A stretch of DNA of 16,812 bases from CAYMJM01 sp964391325 (GCA_964391325.1 CAYMJM010000017.1:1-16812), one strand, 5' to 3'; counted from the stretch's first letter, positions 1-7,326 are shown. A program made the numbers and translations. The notes: generated by a model from the letters alone, not told the origin.

Positions 1-153
1 TCCAAAAAAAGCACATTAAAATATCCTGATGTACCAATTCAAATACTAGATAAATACCCTTTTAAAGCTTTAATAGAACAATTTTTCAGTATTATAGACT
101 TTGAACAGGACAATAATGAAAATTTTGTTGCACTAGCAGAGAAAAAAAATTAA
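1..153 (+). CDS. 3' end of an unrecognised gene (last 50 codons)
   Basis: Frame 1 is open from the first base of the window to a TAA at 151-153, giving a 50-residue C-terminal fragment rich in Lys, Phe, Ile and Asp that ends in a lysine-rich tail. It lies about 60 bp upstream of parB on the same strand. parA is the usual neighbour there, but the fragment does not show the C-terminal pattern I would expect of ParA/Soj, so I do not assign it. The amino-acid composition and the stop just before a good promoter support a real gene end. The start and most of the gene are outside the window. Confidence 0.55.
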   Translation, partial: SKKSTLKYPDVPIQILDKYPFKALIEQFFSIIDFEQDNNENFVALAEKKN

Positions 154-182
154 TTGTAAAGAAACAAAATTTAAGCTATATT
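154..182 (+). promoter_or_regulatory. Predicted parB promoter
   Basis: A -35-like TTGTAA at 154-159 and a -10-like TATATT at 177-182 are separated by 17 bp. The predicted transcription start is near 189, giving a leader of about 24 nt with no Shine-Dalgarno sequence. The -35 begins one base after the stop of the upstream gene. Confidence 0.45.
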
Positions 183-212
183 CTTAACAATAAATATTCA
201 TTTGCTTTTATC

Positions 213-1067
213 ATGCAGAAAAGTAGTTTAGGAGTTGGACTATCTGCTCTAATACCAGAGCAAAATATTATCGAACTTGACCAAGCATACATACCAAATT
301 TAGATATTGACAGGATTTCTCCAAACCCCTATCAACCTAGAATAGAAATGAACCCTGATGAGCTGGTAGAGTTGTCAGATTCTATAAGAGAGCATGGTGT
401 AATAGAGCCGCTTATAGTCACCCGCTCAAAGGACGGAAACTTTAATCTTATAGCTGGTGAACGCAGATGGAGAGCTTCCAAGCTGGCCAATTTGAAAACT
501 ATCCCCGTGGTTATTAAGGAGGCATCTCCTCAACAGGTACTGGAACTCGCAGTTGTAGAAAATATCCAGAGAGCGGACCTGAACCCGCTGGAGGAAGCTA
601 TGGCGTTTGAACAACTAGCCATCAAATTTAAGCTGACTCACGCACAGATTGCCGCCAAAGTAGGATTAAGCAGACCAGCCATTGCTAATAAAGTAAGGTT
701 GCTAAACCTGCCAGACGAGATAAAAAAGGGACTACTGGAAGGAATTATTAACGAAGGACACGCTCGAGCCCTCCTAGGACTTACAAGCCAAGAGGCAATG
801 ATCGCTACCTATAAAATAGTTGCAAGAGATAACCTCAGCGTACGCGCTGTAGAAGAATTAGTCAGAAGGCTCAACGCAGGACACAAAAAGCAAAGAAAAA
901 GCACCGATAGGATCCTTGATTCATATACTCAAGAGGTTGAAAATAAATTAAAGTCCTTATTAGGTACAGGAGTGAAATTATACAGGTCAAACAAAGGGGG
1001 TAAAATTGTTATCCCATTCTCTTCCGATGAACAGCTAAAAGAGATTTATTCTAATCTGACTTCGTGA
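213..1067 (+). CDS. parB: ParB/Spo0J chromosome-partitioning protein
   Basis: ParB is the CTP-dependent DNA clamp that loads at parS near the origin and works with ParA in chromosome segregation. All landmarks are present in 284 residues. An N-terminal ParA-stimulating segment (LGVGLSALIP, about 6-15) is followed by the ParB/Srx nucleotide-binding domain (about 30-115) with GERRWRA at 82-88. The ENIQRADLNPLEEA segment lies at about 116-129, a helix-turn-helix at about 140-165, GHARALL at about 192-198, and a basic C-terminal dimerisation region. Length is typical. The ATG at 213 is the only start that keeps the N-terminal peptide, and it has no Shine-Dalgarno. This is the only clear gene here ending in TGA. 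No parS-like sequence was seen in the window, so sites must be elsewhere. The downstream gene has its own promoter over the parB stop. Confidence 0.97.
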   Translation: MQKSSLGVGLSALIPEQNIIELDQAYIPNLDIDRISPNPYQPRIEMNPDELVELSDSIREHGVIEPLIVTRSKDGNFNLIAGERRWRASKLANLKTIPVVIKEASPQQVLELAVVENIQRADLNPLEEAMAFEQLAIKFKLTHAQIAAKVGLSRPAIANKVRLLNLPDEIKKGLLEGIINEGHARALLGLTSQEAMIATYKIVARDNLSVRAVEELVRRLNAGHKKQRKSTDRILDSYTQEVENKLKSLLGTGVKLYRSNKGGKIVIPFSSDEQLKEIYSNLTS

Positions 1068-1068
1068 A

Positions 1069-1098
1069 TTGCTGAATTAGTCTAGTTTTAGGTATAAT
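1069..1098 (+). promoter_or_regulatory. Predicted promoter of the amidase gene
   Basis: TTGCTG at 1069-1074 and a perfect TATAAT at 1093-1098 are separated by 18 bp. The predicted start near 1105 gives a leader of about 16 nt. The -35 starts one base after the parB stop. The 9-mer GAATTGCTG recurs at 2329-2337, just past the next gene's stop, but there without a well-placed -10. Confidence 0.5.
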
Positions 1099-1120
1099 TG
1101 GCTATATTTTTAATAAAGAT

Positions 1121-2326
1121 ATGCCTAGAGTACTTATTTCAGCTGGCCATACAAATCAAGATCCCGGAACTGTTGTAGAAGGCATCCGGGAGGTTGACCT
1201 TACACGCCGGATCGCTCAAGCGACAACAAAAGCTCTACGAGGATCAAATATCATCACACTGGCTGTACCGCCAGACCTGGATTTGGCCAACAGAATTCAA
1301 TGGATAAATCAAACGGGATACAGTGAAAGTACTAATGATGTGTGTGTTGAAATTCATATAAATGATGGCGGAAAAAGAGGTATAGAAGGCTGGTACAAAC
1401 AAGATAATGCTAAATCTCAAAAACTTACAGAGACAATTGTAAGTAAAGTAGTATCTGATCTAAAGTGGACAGACCAAGGCTCACATAGTGAAAAAGACCA
1501 TCCCTATGGGACACTTGCTTTTCTTAGCAATACGAAACCTATACCCACCCTCATAGAATGCGGTTATCTTGATAACGAACAAGACAGGGAATTTCTTAAA
1601 GATCAATCCAATATTGAAAAGCTGGCAAATGCTATAGCTGAAGGAATTAGAAGCTACATGGATATGAGCAATGATAAATTGAGCACAAATACTGGACAGC
1701 AGTCTGCCGTTAATGACCTTTCCACCTCAACAAATTTACCCCAGTACAATACTCCTACACTTCCAAACAGACCTGCATCTAGTGGATTTGACACTAGTCA
1801 GTATAACTACCCATCATCAGGGGGGATTAACTCTACGGGCTATGGATTTCCAAGGATGTCAAGTCCAGGGTTGGGAGGGAGTGCTTATATGAGCAGGGAA
1901 GAGCGAAGAGATATGATACACAATAATTACATCAAGATTTTAGGGAGGGAGCCAAGCCAATCGGATCTTAATTATTTCCTGAACATTGGGATAACAGAAG
2001 AACAGTTGATAAAAAAAATGATAGATTCCCAAGAACATGCAGATCTGGTTAAATCACGGCAGGAAATAATTAAAACTAAAGAACAGTTCGTGAATCAGAA
2101 AAGTGAATTACTAAGTCTGAGAGCTAAGGTCGACGATCAAAAAAGGATTATCAAAAACCTGAACTTATTGCTAACACAAAAAAACAAAGTTATACAAGAC
2201 ATGCAACAAAAGCTGCAATCAAAAAATTCTGAGATCGAGGATTCTCCAGAAACACGAGAAATAAGTAAGCCTGTTAAAACACTAAAAGAGCGGATTTTAG
2301 ACTATTTTTCTGAAAGATTTAGCTAA
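1121..2326 (+). CDS. N-acetylmuramoyl-L-alanine amidase (Amidase_3) with DUF4214-like and coiled-coil tail
   Basis: The first 180 residues are an Amidase_3 zinc hydrolase, which cuts the bond between MurNAc and the stem peptide of peptidoglycan. The expected ligands are visible: H10 in SAGH, E24 in REVDLT and H79 in EIHIND. The catalytic glutamate is E146 in ECGYLDN. A Ser/Pro/Gly/Asn-rich, probably disordered linker follows (about 183-255). Residues about 257-302 resemble DUF4214 (YIKILGREPSQSDLNYFL), then comes a coiled coil (about 303-370) and an amphipathic helix at the C terminus. There is no signal peptide or membrane segment. No alternative upstream start exists before an in-frame TGA at 1073. 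Wall access would therefore need another export route or lysis. It sits alone between parB and rny with its own promoter. The amidase call is firm; the DUF4214 call is from pattern memory. Confidence 0.88.
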   Translation: MPRVLISAGHTNQDPGTVVEGIREVDLTRRIAQATTKALRGSNIITLAVPPDLDLANRIQWINQTGYSESTNDVCVEIHINDGGKRGIEGWYKQDNAKSQKLTETIVSKVVSDLKWTDQGSHSEKDHPYGTLAFLSNTKPIPTLIECGYLDNEQDREFLKDQSNIEKLANAIAEGIRSYMDMSNDKLSTNTGQQSAVNDLSTSTNLPQYNTPTLPNRPASSGFDTSQYNYPSSGGINSTGYGFPRMSSPGLGGSAYMSREERRDMIHNNYIKILGREPSQSDLNYFLNIGITEEQLIKKMIDSQEHADLVKSRQEIIKTKEQFVNQKSELLSLRAKVDDQKRIIKNLNLLLTQKNKVIQDMQQKLQSKNSEIEDSPETREISKPVKTLKERILDYFSERFS

Positions 2327-2395
2327 AGGAATTGCTGGACTTATAAACTCTATTCCTGTTATCATATACTGACTTTAGGAGGTTAATAATTTTTG

Positions 2396-2554
2396 ATGAC
2401 CCTATTCTATTTGTATTTACAAAAACTTAAACTTATTTGGATAAACATACTTACACAGTTAGAAAAAAGTAAACGGGAACAAATAAAAATAACAGAAAAT
2501 ATAAGCTTAAGAGTTATCTTCAAATACATAGAATCTATGTCATCCTCTTATTAA
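2396..2554 (+). CDS. Possible 52-codon ORF upstream of rny
   Basis: An ATG at 2396 opens a 52-residue frame ending in TAA at 2552-2554; an in-frame TTG lies directly before it at 2393. It is preceded by a perfect AGGAGG at 2377-2382, 13 nt from the ATG or 10 nt from the TTG. This is the only consensus Shine-Dalgarno near a start in the whole window. A TATACT at 2365-2370 could be its -10. The product would be hydrophobic at the start (MTLFYLYLQK) and lysine-rich later, and I recognise no family. It contains a 15-bp palindrome. Against it: real genes here do not use Shine-Dalgarno sequences, and composition resembles AT-rich intergenic DNA. It may be a leader peptide of rny or not coding. Confidence 0.25.
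   Translation: MTLFYLYLQKLKLIWINILTQLEKSKREQIKITENISLRVIFKYIESMSSSY
2526..2540. repeat. 15-bp palindrome upstream of rny
   Basis: ACATAGA (2526-2532) and TCTATGT (2534-2540) are perfect inverted arms around one central base, ending 46 bp before the rny start. It could be an operator or a weak RNA stem. There is no further evidence. Confidence 0.4.
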
Positions 2555-2586
2555 TCTCTAGTTTTAGTATTTATTAATTTAGAGAT
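2554..2586 (+). promoter_or_regulatory. Possible hairpin ending at the rny start codon
   Basis: ATCTCTA (2554-2560) is the exact reverse complement of TAGAGAT (2580-2586), the seven bases directly before the rny ATG. The loop is 19 nt and AT-only apart from two G residues. If it forms in the mRNA it would enclose the ribosome entry region of rny. The stem is short and has only two G-C pairs. Confidence 0.3.
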
Positions 2587-4128
2587 ATGGACCCACTATT
2601 ATTAATAGTGTTTATACTATTGGGAGCCTCTTCAATAAGCTCAGGTATTTTCTGGGCCAGCAACAGAGATATGTCTCGCAAGCTTAAAGAGAGAAAGGAG
2701 TTTGAGCTTGATGAAGAAGAAGCTATCCAGAAAGCAAGTGACAAAGCGAAAACAATTTTACTTAATGCTCAGAAAGAGGCTCTTGAGATTTCAAGCACAA
2801 GCAAGGATGAGGCCAGAGAAACACTTAAAAAACTGGATGGAATGCAGCAACAGTTAGATATTCGAGAGAGTAAGATAATTGAGAGAGCAAATTTACTAGA
2901 CCAGCGTTTTGATAAATTAGAACAGCGAGAAAAGTCCCTAGAGCAAGCGAAGAAAGATGTAAAAAGCTTGAGAGATGGTATTGTGCAGAAACTTGAAAAA
3001 ATCGCTCAGATGAGCAGAAAAGAAGCAGAAGCTGCATTGAGGAAAGAAGCTGAGGAGGAATTGACAGAGTGGACAGCAAAAAGAATTAAAGAAGCAGAAT
3101 ATGAAATTAACAGTAGTGCAGAAGAAAAAGCACGAGAGATTTTAGTGGAAGTTATGCAAAAAAGCGCAACAGATTATGTGGCTGAATCTACTTCCACTAC
3201 AATTGATATAGAAAACGAAGAGCTAAAGGGTAAAATTATCGGAAAAGAAGGAAGAAATATTCGAACATTCGAGAGGCTTACCGGAGTAGACATTATAGTC
3301 GATGAGGCACCAGAGCAAGTTACTTTATCTTCCTTTGATCCAATTCGTAGAGAAGTTGCTGCTATAGCCCTACAGAAATTACTCAAGGACGGAAGAGTAC
3401 ATCCAGGCAGTATAGAAAAAACAATCCTCTCAGTTAAAAAAGATATAGCGAGAGAAATCAGAAAAAATGGAGAGCTCTTAGCTTACGAAGCTGGTTCGAA
3501 TGATCTTCCTCCTGAAATCATAAAACTTTTGGGTAGATTTAAATACAGATTTAGCTATGGGCAAAATCTCGGGAAGCACACACTAGAGATGATTAAATTG
3601 GCAGAGCAGATTGCTTCTGAGGTAGGAGCTAATGTTAAGTTAGTAAAGAAAGCTTGCCTCCTGCATGACATCGGTAAAGTTCTAACGCATGAAATTGAAG
3701 GGAAACCTCATCATCATATTTCTGGAGACTTAGTAAGAAAATACTTGAAAGACGAGAAATTAGCCAATGCTGTTGAGGCACATCACGGAGACATAGAGTC
3801 CAAATCCTTGGAAGCTGAAATCGTCAAAATAGCAGACGCTATATCGGGCGCCCGTCCTGGTGCACGGAAGAATACCTATGAAGAATACGTGCAAAGGGTC
3901 AAGGCATTAGAAGATATCGCCAATCAATACCCCGAAGTAAAAGAAGCTTATGCTATTCATGCAGGAAGAGAAATAAGGGTCATTATTAAACCTCAGGAAG
4001 CCTCAGATGAGGATACCACAACCTTAGCTCATAAGATTGCAAAGGAGATAGAAGATACGCAGAACTATCCGGGGACAGTAAAAGTTACGGCTATTCGGGA
4101 GTACCGAGCCCAATCAGAAGCTAAATAG
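2587..4128 (+). CDS. rny: Ribonuclease Y
   Basis: RNase Y is the membrane-anchored endoribonuclease that starts mRNA decay in bacteria without RNase E. The 513-residue protein is close to the B. subtilis length (about 520) and has the full layout. It has one N-terminal membrane helix (about 4-24), a long charged coiled coil (about 28-200), a KH RNA-binding domain with GKIIGKEGRN at 225-234, and an HD metal phosphohydrolase domain. HD-domain residues include H331, the H360-D361 pair in LLHDIGK, H399-H400 in EAHHGD and D417 in KIAD. The C-terminal PGTVKVTAIRE motif is also typical. pnp, the partner exonuclease, lies further along the window on the other strand. The start was chosen because it gives the membrane anchor directly; no Shine-Dalgarno is present. 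It converges on the HEPN-MNT gene with a 17-nt gap. Confidence 0.97.
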   Translation: MDPLLLIVFILLGASSISSGIFWASNRDMSRKLKERKEFELDEEEAIQKASDKAKTILLNAQKEALEISSTSKDEARETLKKLDGMQQQLDIRESKIIERANLLDQRFDKLEQREKSLEQAKKDVKSLRDGIVQKLEKIAQMSRKEAEAALRKEAEEELTEWTAKRIKEAEYEINSSAEEKAREILVEVMQKSATDYVAESTSTTIDIENEELKGKIIGKEGRNIRTFERLTGVDIIVDEAPEQVTLSSFDPIRREVAAIALQKLLKDGRVHPGSIEKTILSVKKDIAREIRKNGELLAYEAGSNDLPPEIIKLLGRFKYRFSYGQNLGKHTLEMIKLAEQIASEVGANVKLVKKACLLHDIGKVLTHEIEGKPHHHISGDLVRKYLKDEKLANAVEAHHGDIESKSLEAEIVKIADAISGARPGARKNTYEEYVQRVKALEDIANQYPEVKEAYAIHAGREIRVIIKPQEASDEDTTTLAHKIAKEIEDTQNYPGTVKVTAIREYRAQSEAK

Positions 4129-4145
4129 CTATCCCCTATCCTGGA

Positions 4146-4928
4146 TTATTCATGATGGGAGTTTTCATAAAGAATGCGTCCCTCATTAAGGGCTGATTCA
4201 AAAAATGACTCCCCTTCAACTTCTGTCATAGTTTTAAACTCTGCGGGGGTGTAAACAAGCGGTTCAATACTAGGAATCCCTCCTTTTGTTGCTTCTCTCG
4301 CCTGTGTAATTCTTCCGACAAAGTCTAAGTCTGTATTAGTAATAATCATAATATCCATAGTAGTTAGCTCTCTAGGTAAAGGGGATCTTGCATAACTGCC
4401 AAATAGAATTATCTTTTGAGGATGGAAAGTTCTTATGAGAGCGTCTGTGACAGCCTTTAGACGCAAATTCAAAGCATTTTCGCTTATAGGTGCAGGGAGT
4501 TCAAGTTCTCCACGTACATATTCCTTTTCGAGGATACTTTCAACCTGCTGGATAATTTTTGCTGCTTGGTCTATGCAGATTTTTGCATCGGATTTTGTAA
4601 TCAACTCATGAGGAGATTTATCTTTGCCAGGTAACAAAAATGGATATCTTGAAATGAATGTAAATGATTCCAGGTGCCTAAATTCAAACTTTGTATTTCG
4701 AAATTCTTTATTCAAGCTATTACAGTAACCAAATAGTACCGAAAGCTTATGTAGCCGTGGAGGGTTTTCTCCAGCATGCACGATGACTGACTTTAATGTT
4801 TTCTCAACTGCCTGCTCTGCTTGATATGAAGCCCATTCATTAAAAGTATGCTCAAAGGAAATTTTAGCAGCCTCCAAATCGTACTGAGCCTGCCTCAACC
4901 AAGTCTTATATCTAGCTTGTTTGGTCAT
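4146..4928 (-). CDS. HEPN-nucleotidyltransferase (MNT) fusion protein
   Basis: Residues about 1-135 look like a HEPN domain (PF05168 type): an all-helical segment with QAEQAVEKTLKSVI and NPPRLHKL, then SRYPF. Residues about 150-260 form a minimal nucleotidyltransferase of the DNA polymerase beta fold with GSYAR at 177-181. The usual second metal-binding aspartate is D192 and the late acidic position is E212 (IEPLVYT). The first aspartate of the normal D-x-D pair is Thr190 (TTMD), so catalysis may be weak or lost. I see no clean R-x4-6-H RNase motif; R77 and H85 in the HEPN part are seven residues apart. HEPN and MNT proteins usually form two-gene toxin-antitoxin pairs in which MNT modifies HEPN; here both are fused. 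It follows the wHTH-MNT gene by 54 nt on the same strand and is probably co-transcribed. Confidence 0.85.
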   Translation of the reverse strand: MTKQARYKTWLRQAQYDLEAAKISFEHTFNEWASYQAEQAVEKTLKSVIVHAGENPPRLHKLSVLFGYCNSLNKEFRNTKFEFRHLESFTFISRYPFLLPGKDKSPHELITKSDAKICIDQAAKIIQQVESILEKEYVRGELELPAPISENALNLRLKAVTDALIRTFHPQKIILFGSYARSPLPRELTTMDIMIITNTDLDFVGRITQAREATKGGIPSIEPLVYTPAEFKTMTEVEGESFFESALNEGRILYENSHHE

Positions 4929-4982
4929 GAATTAATTTTAAACACATTCCACTATAGAAGTTTTTGACCGAGAAATCAAAAA

Positions 4983-5576
4983 TTAGTTTTTCAGCTCCGT
5001 GGAGTTCCCAAGCAATAAAATGTTATTGCTTGCTAGTAGTTCCTGGACAAAAGCATCTCTTCTTTTTTTTCTTATTTCAAACTCATGGTGGGTCAGTACT
5101 GTGTAATTTACTTCCTTGCCAATTCGTTTTTCAGCATTTGAAATAATTTCTCCCAGTAAGTTTAAATCTATATCTCCTACCATAACTAAGTCTACATCTT
5201 GTGGCTTCCCCTCTGCATCTCCAAGGTATGAATTAGTCAGAATTGCATATTTAATATCTCCCAGCTTCTTGGCGGATTTTACGATATCTCCCCCAAGCCC
5301 GAATGTCTTATGCATTATGCTTAGCAAATCGTCAAAAAACGGATGCTTTTTATTAAGGGAATAGTACTTACGATTGCCCTTTTTCTCTGTAGTTAGAAGC
5401 TTGATTTCCTCTAGTCTGTTTAGCTCTCTTCTTACAGCATTGATTTCCTCGTTGAACTCTCTTACTGCTCCCCGTAAGTGGATGGGCTTTTCAGGCTGAA
5501 AAAAAAAGTATTTTAAAGATTTGATTCTGACCTTACTGATAAACAAATAATCAATTGATTTGCGTGTGTTTGGCAT
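4983..5576 (-). CDS. wHTH-nucleotidyltransferase protein, probable regulator
   Basis: The N-terminal half (about 8-75) resembles an ArsR-like winged helix: a helical start, then VRRELNRLEEIKLLTTEKKGNRKYY reads as recognition helix and wing. The C-terminal half (about 95-190) is a minimal nucleotidyltransferase. The metal-binding D127 and D129 in QDVDLVMVG are intact, but the usual Gly-Ser is Asn115-Ser116. The segment KEVNYTVLTHHEF matches the late strand of this family. Such proteins are known as HTH regulators with an NT domain, with no well-established reaction. It is the first gene of a minus-strand pair with the HEPN-MNT fusion. A perfect inverted repeat (5613-5641) covers its predicted promoter, so autoregulation is plausible. 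The start is the first ATG, without Shine-Dalgarno. Confidence 0.85.
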   Translation of the reverse strand: MPNTRKSIDYLFISKVRIKSLKYFFFQPEKPIHLRGAVREFNEEINAVRRELNRLEEIKLLTTEKKGNRKYYSLNKKHPFFDDLLSIMHKTFGLGGDIVKSAKKLGDIKYAILTNSYLGDAEGKPQDVDLVMVGDIDLNLLGEIISNAEKRIGKEVNYTVLTHHEFEIRKKRRDAFVQELLASNNILLLGNSTELKN

Positions 5577-5611
5577 TTATCTTTATTATTAATAAATGAG
5601 AATAATATCCG

Positions 5612-5641
5612 ATTGTACTAAATATATCAACGCTAGTACAA
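5612..5641 (-). promoter_or_regulatory. Predicted promoter of the wHTH-MNT module
   Basis: Read on the minus strand, TTGTAC (5641-5636) and TACAAT (5617-5612) are separated by 18 bp, with a predicted start near 5605 and a leader of about 29 nt. The -35 lies in one arm and most of the -10 in the other arm of the inverted repeat at 5613-5641. Confidence 0.45.
5613..5641. repeat. Operator-like 8+8 bp inverted repeat
   Basis: TTGTACTA (5613-5620) and TAGTACAA (5634-5641) are perfect reverse complements separated by 13 bp, so the half-site centres are 21 bp apart, two helical turns on one face of the DNA. This suits a dimeric winged-helix repressor; the adjacent wHTH-MNT protein is the natural candidate (inference). 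Confidence 0.55.
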
Positions 5642-5661
5642 GGGTAAATATACGAAAATTC

Positions 5662-5670
5662 TGTTAAAAT
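5662..5670 (+). promoter_or_regulatory. Predicted extended -10 promoter of the HAD gene
   Basis: TGTTAAAAT at 5662-5670 matches an extended -10 (TG-N-TAAAAT). No good -35 is seen at the right distance. The predicted start near 5677 gives a leader of about 19 nt without Shine-Dalgarno. Confidence 0.35.
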
Positions 5671-5695
5671 AATAAAAATTTTCAATTAATCATTT

Positions 5696-6334
5696 ATGAG
5701 AAGCTCAGCTGTACTTTTCGATTTCGACGATACTATTGTCAATACTATTCATGTTCGATTCGAGGCTGTAAAAAATTATGGGCTTGAAAAATTCTCAAAA
5801 ATAATTTCAGATGATGACTTGAAAGCACTCTGGGGTACCCCAATAAATGAGCTTTTTACACATCTATTTGGCCCTGACATTGAAATTGAGCAAGTCAGAC
5901 AGGAATACTTTAAGTACGTGACAGGCCGATATCCTACTAAACTCTTACCTACAGTCAGGGAGACAATTGAAGCACTTTCTCGCAACTTCCATCTTGGTAT
6001 TGTAACTTCAGGAGGTAGGGACATTGTAGAAATGGGTCTAGAGAGCAATAATCTACCAAAAAGTTACTTTCACCTCATCCACACTGCTGATGAAACTATA
6101 TACCACAAACCTGACCCACGCGTATTTGATCATCCCTTAAGCGTGTTAAAAGAAGTACAGGTTTCACCCAGTAAAGTTACTTATATAGGTGACTCCCTAA
6201 ATGATTATCATGCAGCTAAGTCTGCTGGGATCAACTTCATTGGTGTAACAACAGGACTAATCCCACGCAAGAAATTTCTCCAACATAATATTCCAAGTGT
6301 AGACAACCTTTCCCAAATCTTAGAGCTAGTTTAG
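5696..6334 (+). CDS. HAD-family phosphatase, phosphoglycolate-phosphatase-like
   Basis: The 212-residue protein shows all four HAD motifs. Motif I is DFDDT, with the nucleophile D9 and the acid/base D11; motif II is TSGG at about 104-107; motif III is the lysine in HKPDP; motif IV is GDSLND. The helical cap between motifs I and II (about 15-85) is the subclass I arrangement of Gph/PpaX-type phosphatases. The substrate cannot be read from the sequence; phosphoglycolate, pyrophosphate or other small phosphomonoesters are possible. Length and start are typical. It is transcribed alone, divergent from the wHTH-MNT gene, and its TAG overlaps the recA TAA by 3 nt at 6332-6333 in tail-to-tail orientation. 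No intrinsic terminator is visible at that junction. Confidence 0.88.
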   Translation: MRSSAVLFDFDDTIVNTIHVRFEAVKNYGLEKFSKIISDDDLKALWGTPINELFTHLFGPDIEIEQVRQEYFKYVTGRYPTKLLPTVRETIEALSRNFHLGIVTSGGRDIVEMGLESNNLPKSYFHLIHTADETIYHKPDPRVFDHPLSVLKEVQVSPSKVTYIGDSLNDYHAAKSAGINFIGVTTGLIPRKKFLQHNIPSVDNLSQILELV

Positions 6335-7326
6335 ATTCCTGCTGCTTTTTTAACTTCGTGATAGATTTCCTTAGTTAACTTTTTATCCGTCTTTAGCACT
6401 TCTTTTGTTGCCTCTATACCTTGTCCTAATTGGTTATCACCCTTTCTATACCATGCCCCAGATCTCTGGATCACATTAAACTTAAGCGCAGCATCTATTA
6501 GAGAGCTAATTCTATCTATCCCTGTCGGATAAATAATATCAAAAGTCGCCTCCTTAAACGGAGGAGCTACTTTATTTTTGACAACTTTAACCCGGACTAC
6601 ATGACCGGTAACTTCTTCACCTTCGGAAATTTTTTCTTTTCGGCGGATTTCCATTCTTACAGTTGAATAGAACTTCAGTGCGTTGCCTCCTGTTGTAGTT
6701 TCAGGATTTCCAAACATAACACCGATTTTCATTCTAATTTGATTAATGAAAATGACAGTTGTTTTGGTTTTGCCAGCTATTGCTGTAATTTTCCTTAGTG
6801 CTTGACTCATTAATCTGGCTTGCAACCCCATGTGTGAATCCCCCATCTCTCCCTCTATCTCTGCACGCGGTGTCAAAGCAGCAACAGAGTCTATGACTAC
6901 AACATCTACCGCACCAGAGCGTACCAGAGTTTCCAGAATTTCTAATGCCTGTTCACCATAATCAGGTTGAGACACATAAAGATTTTCCAAGTCTATCCCT
7001 ATCTTTTCACCATATCGCGGATCAAAAGCATGCTCCGCATCAATAAAGGCAGCCGTTCCTCCGCTTGCTTGCGCTTCTGCCAAAATATGCAAAGCCAACG
7101 TTGTTTTACCGCTAGATTCTGGCCCATAAATCTCAATTATTCTTCCCCTGGGAACCCCACCTACTCCTAAAGCTATATCTAACGAAAGAGCTCCCGTAGA
7201 GATTACTTCAACGTTTTCATTTACTTTTTCTCCAAGTTTCATAATAGATCCTTTTCCAAATTGTTTTTCAATCTGCTGTATTGCTACGTTAATAGCTTTT
7301 TGCTTACCTGAGTCATCTTTTGCCAT
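6331..7326 (-). CDS. recA: Recombinase RecA
   Basis: RecA forms the ATP-dependent filament on single-stranded DNA for homologous recombination. The 331 residues are highly conserved: Walker A GPESSGKT at 68-75, Walker B VVVIDSVAAL, loop L1 around EGEMGDSHMGLQAR, and loop L2 with the MKIGVMFGNPETTTGG segment. The protein ends in KKAAGI and lacks the acidic C-terminal tail of E. coli RecA, which normally restrains filament loading. It follows the SH3b gene on the same strand after 116 bp and probably has its own promoter. That region holds a 19-bp palindrome but no recognisable LexA box, and no lexA or recX is in the window. No Shine-Dalgarno precedes the ATG. Confidence 0.99.
   Translation of the reverse strand: MAKDDSGKQKAINVAIQQIEKQFGKGSIMKLGEKVNENVEVISTGALSLDIALGVGGVPRGRIIEIYGPESSGKTTLALHILAEAQASGGTAAFIDAEHAFDPRYGEKIGIDLENLYVSQPDYGEQALEILETLVRSGAVDVVVIDSVAALTPRAEIEGEMGDSHMGLQARLMSQALRKITAIAGKTKTTVIFINQIRMKIGVMFGNPETTTGGNALKFYSTVRMEIRRKEKISEGEEVTGHVVRVKVVKNKVAPPFKEATFDIIYPTGIDRISSLIDAALKFNVIQRSGAWYRKGDNQLGQGIEATKEVLKTDKKLTKEIYHEVKKAAGI

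Noticed and set aside
1065..1085. Reading through the parB TGA to TAG at 1083, as in a UGA-reassigned code
   Set aside because: It would add only a few residues, and about sixteen genes here contain no in-frame TGA and use TGG for tryptophan, so the standard code applies.
2329..2337. GAATTGCTG as a second copy of the amidase promoter -35
   Set aside because: No -10-like hexamer occurs 16-18 bp downstream; the match to 1066-1074 is only 9 bp and may be chance.
3845..3854. Perfect GC-rich palindrome CGGGCGCCCG in rny
   Set aside because: It encodes the conserved SGARPG motif of RNase Y, which explains the bases.
6325..6360. Intrinsic terminator at the HAD/recA junction, suggested by a T-run at 6345-6350
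   Set aside because: No GC-rich stem precedes the T-run, which also encodes lysines of the RecA C terminus on the other strand.
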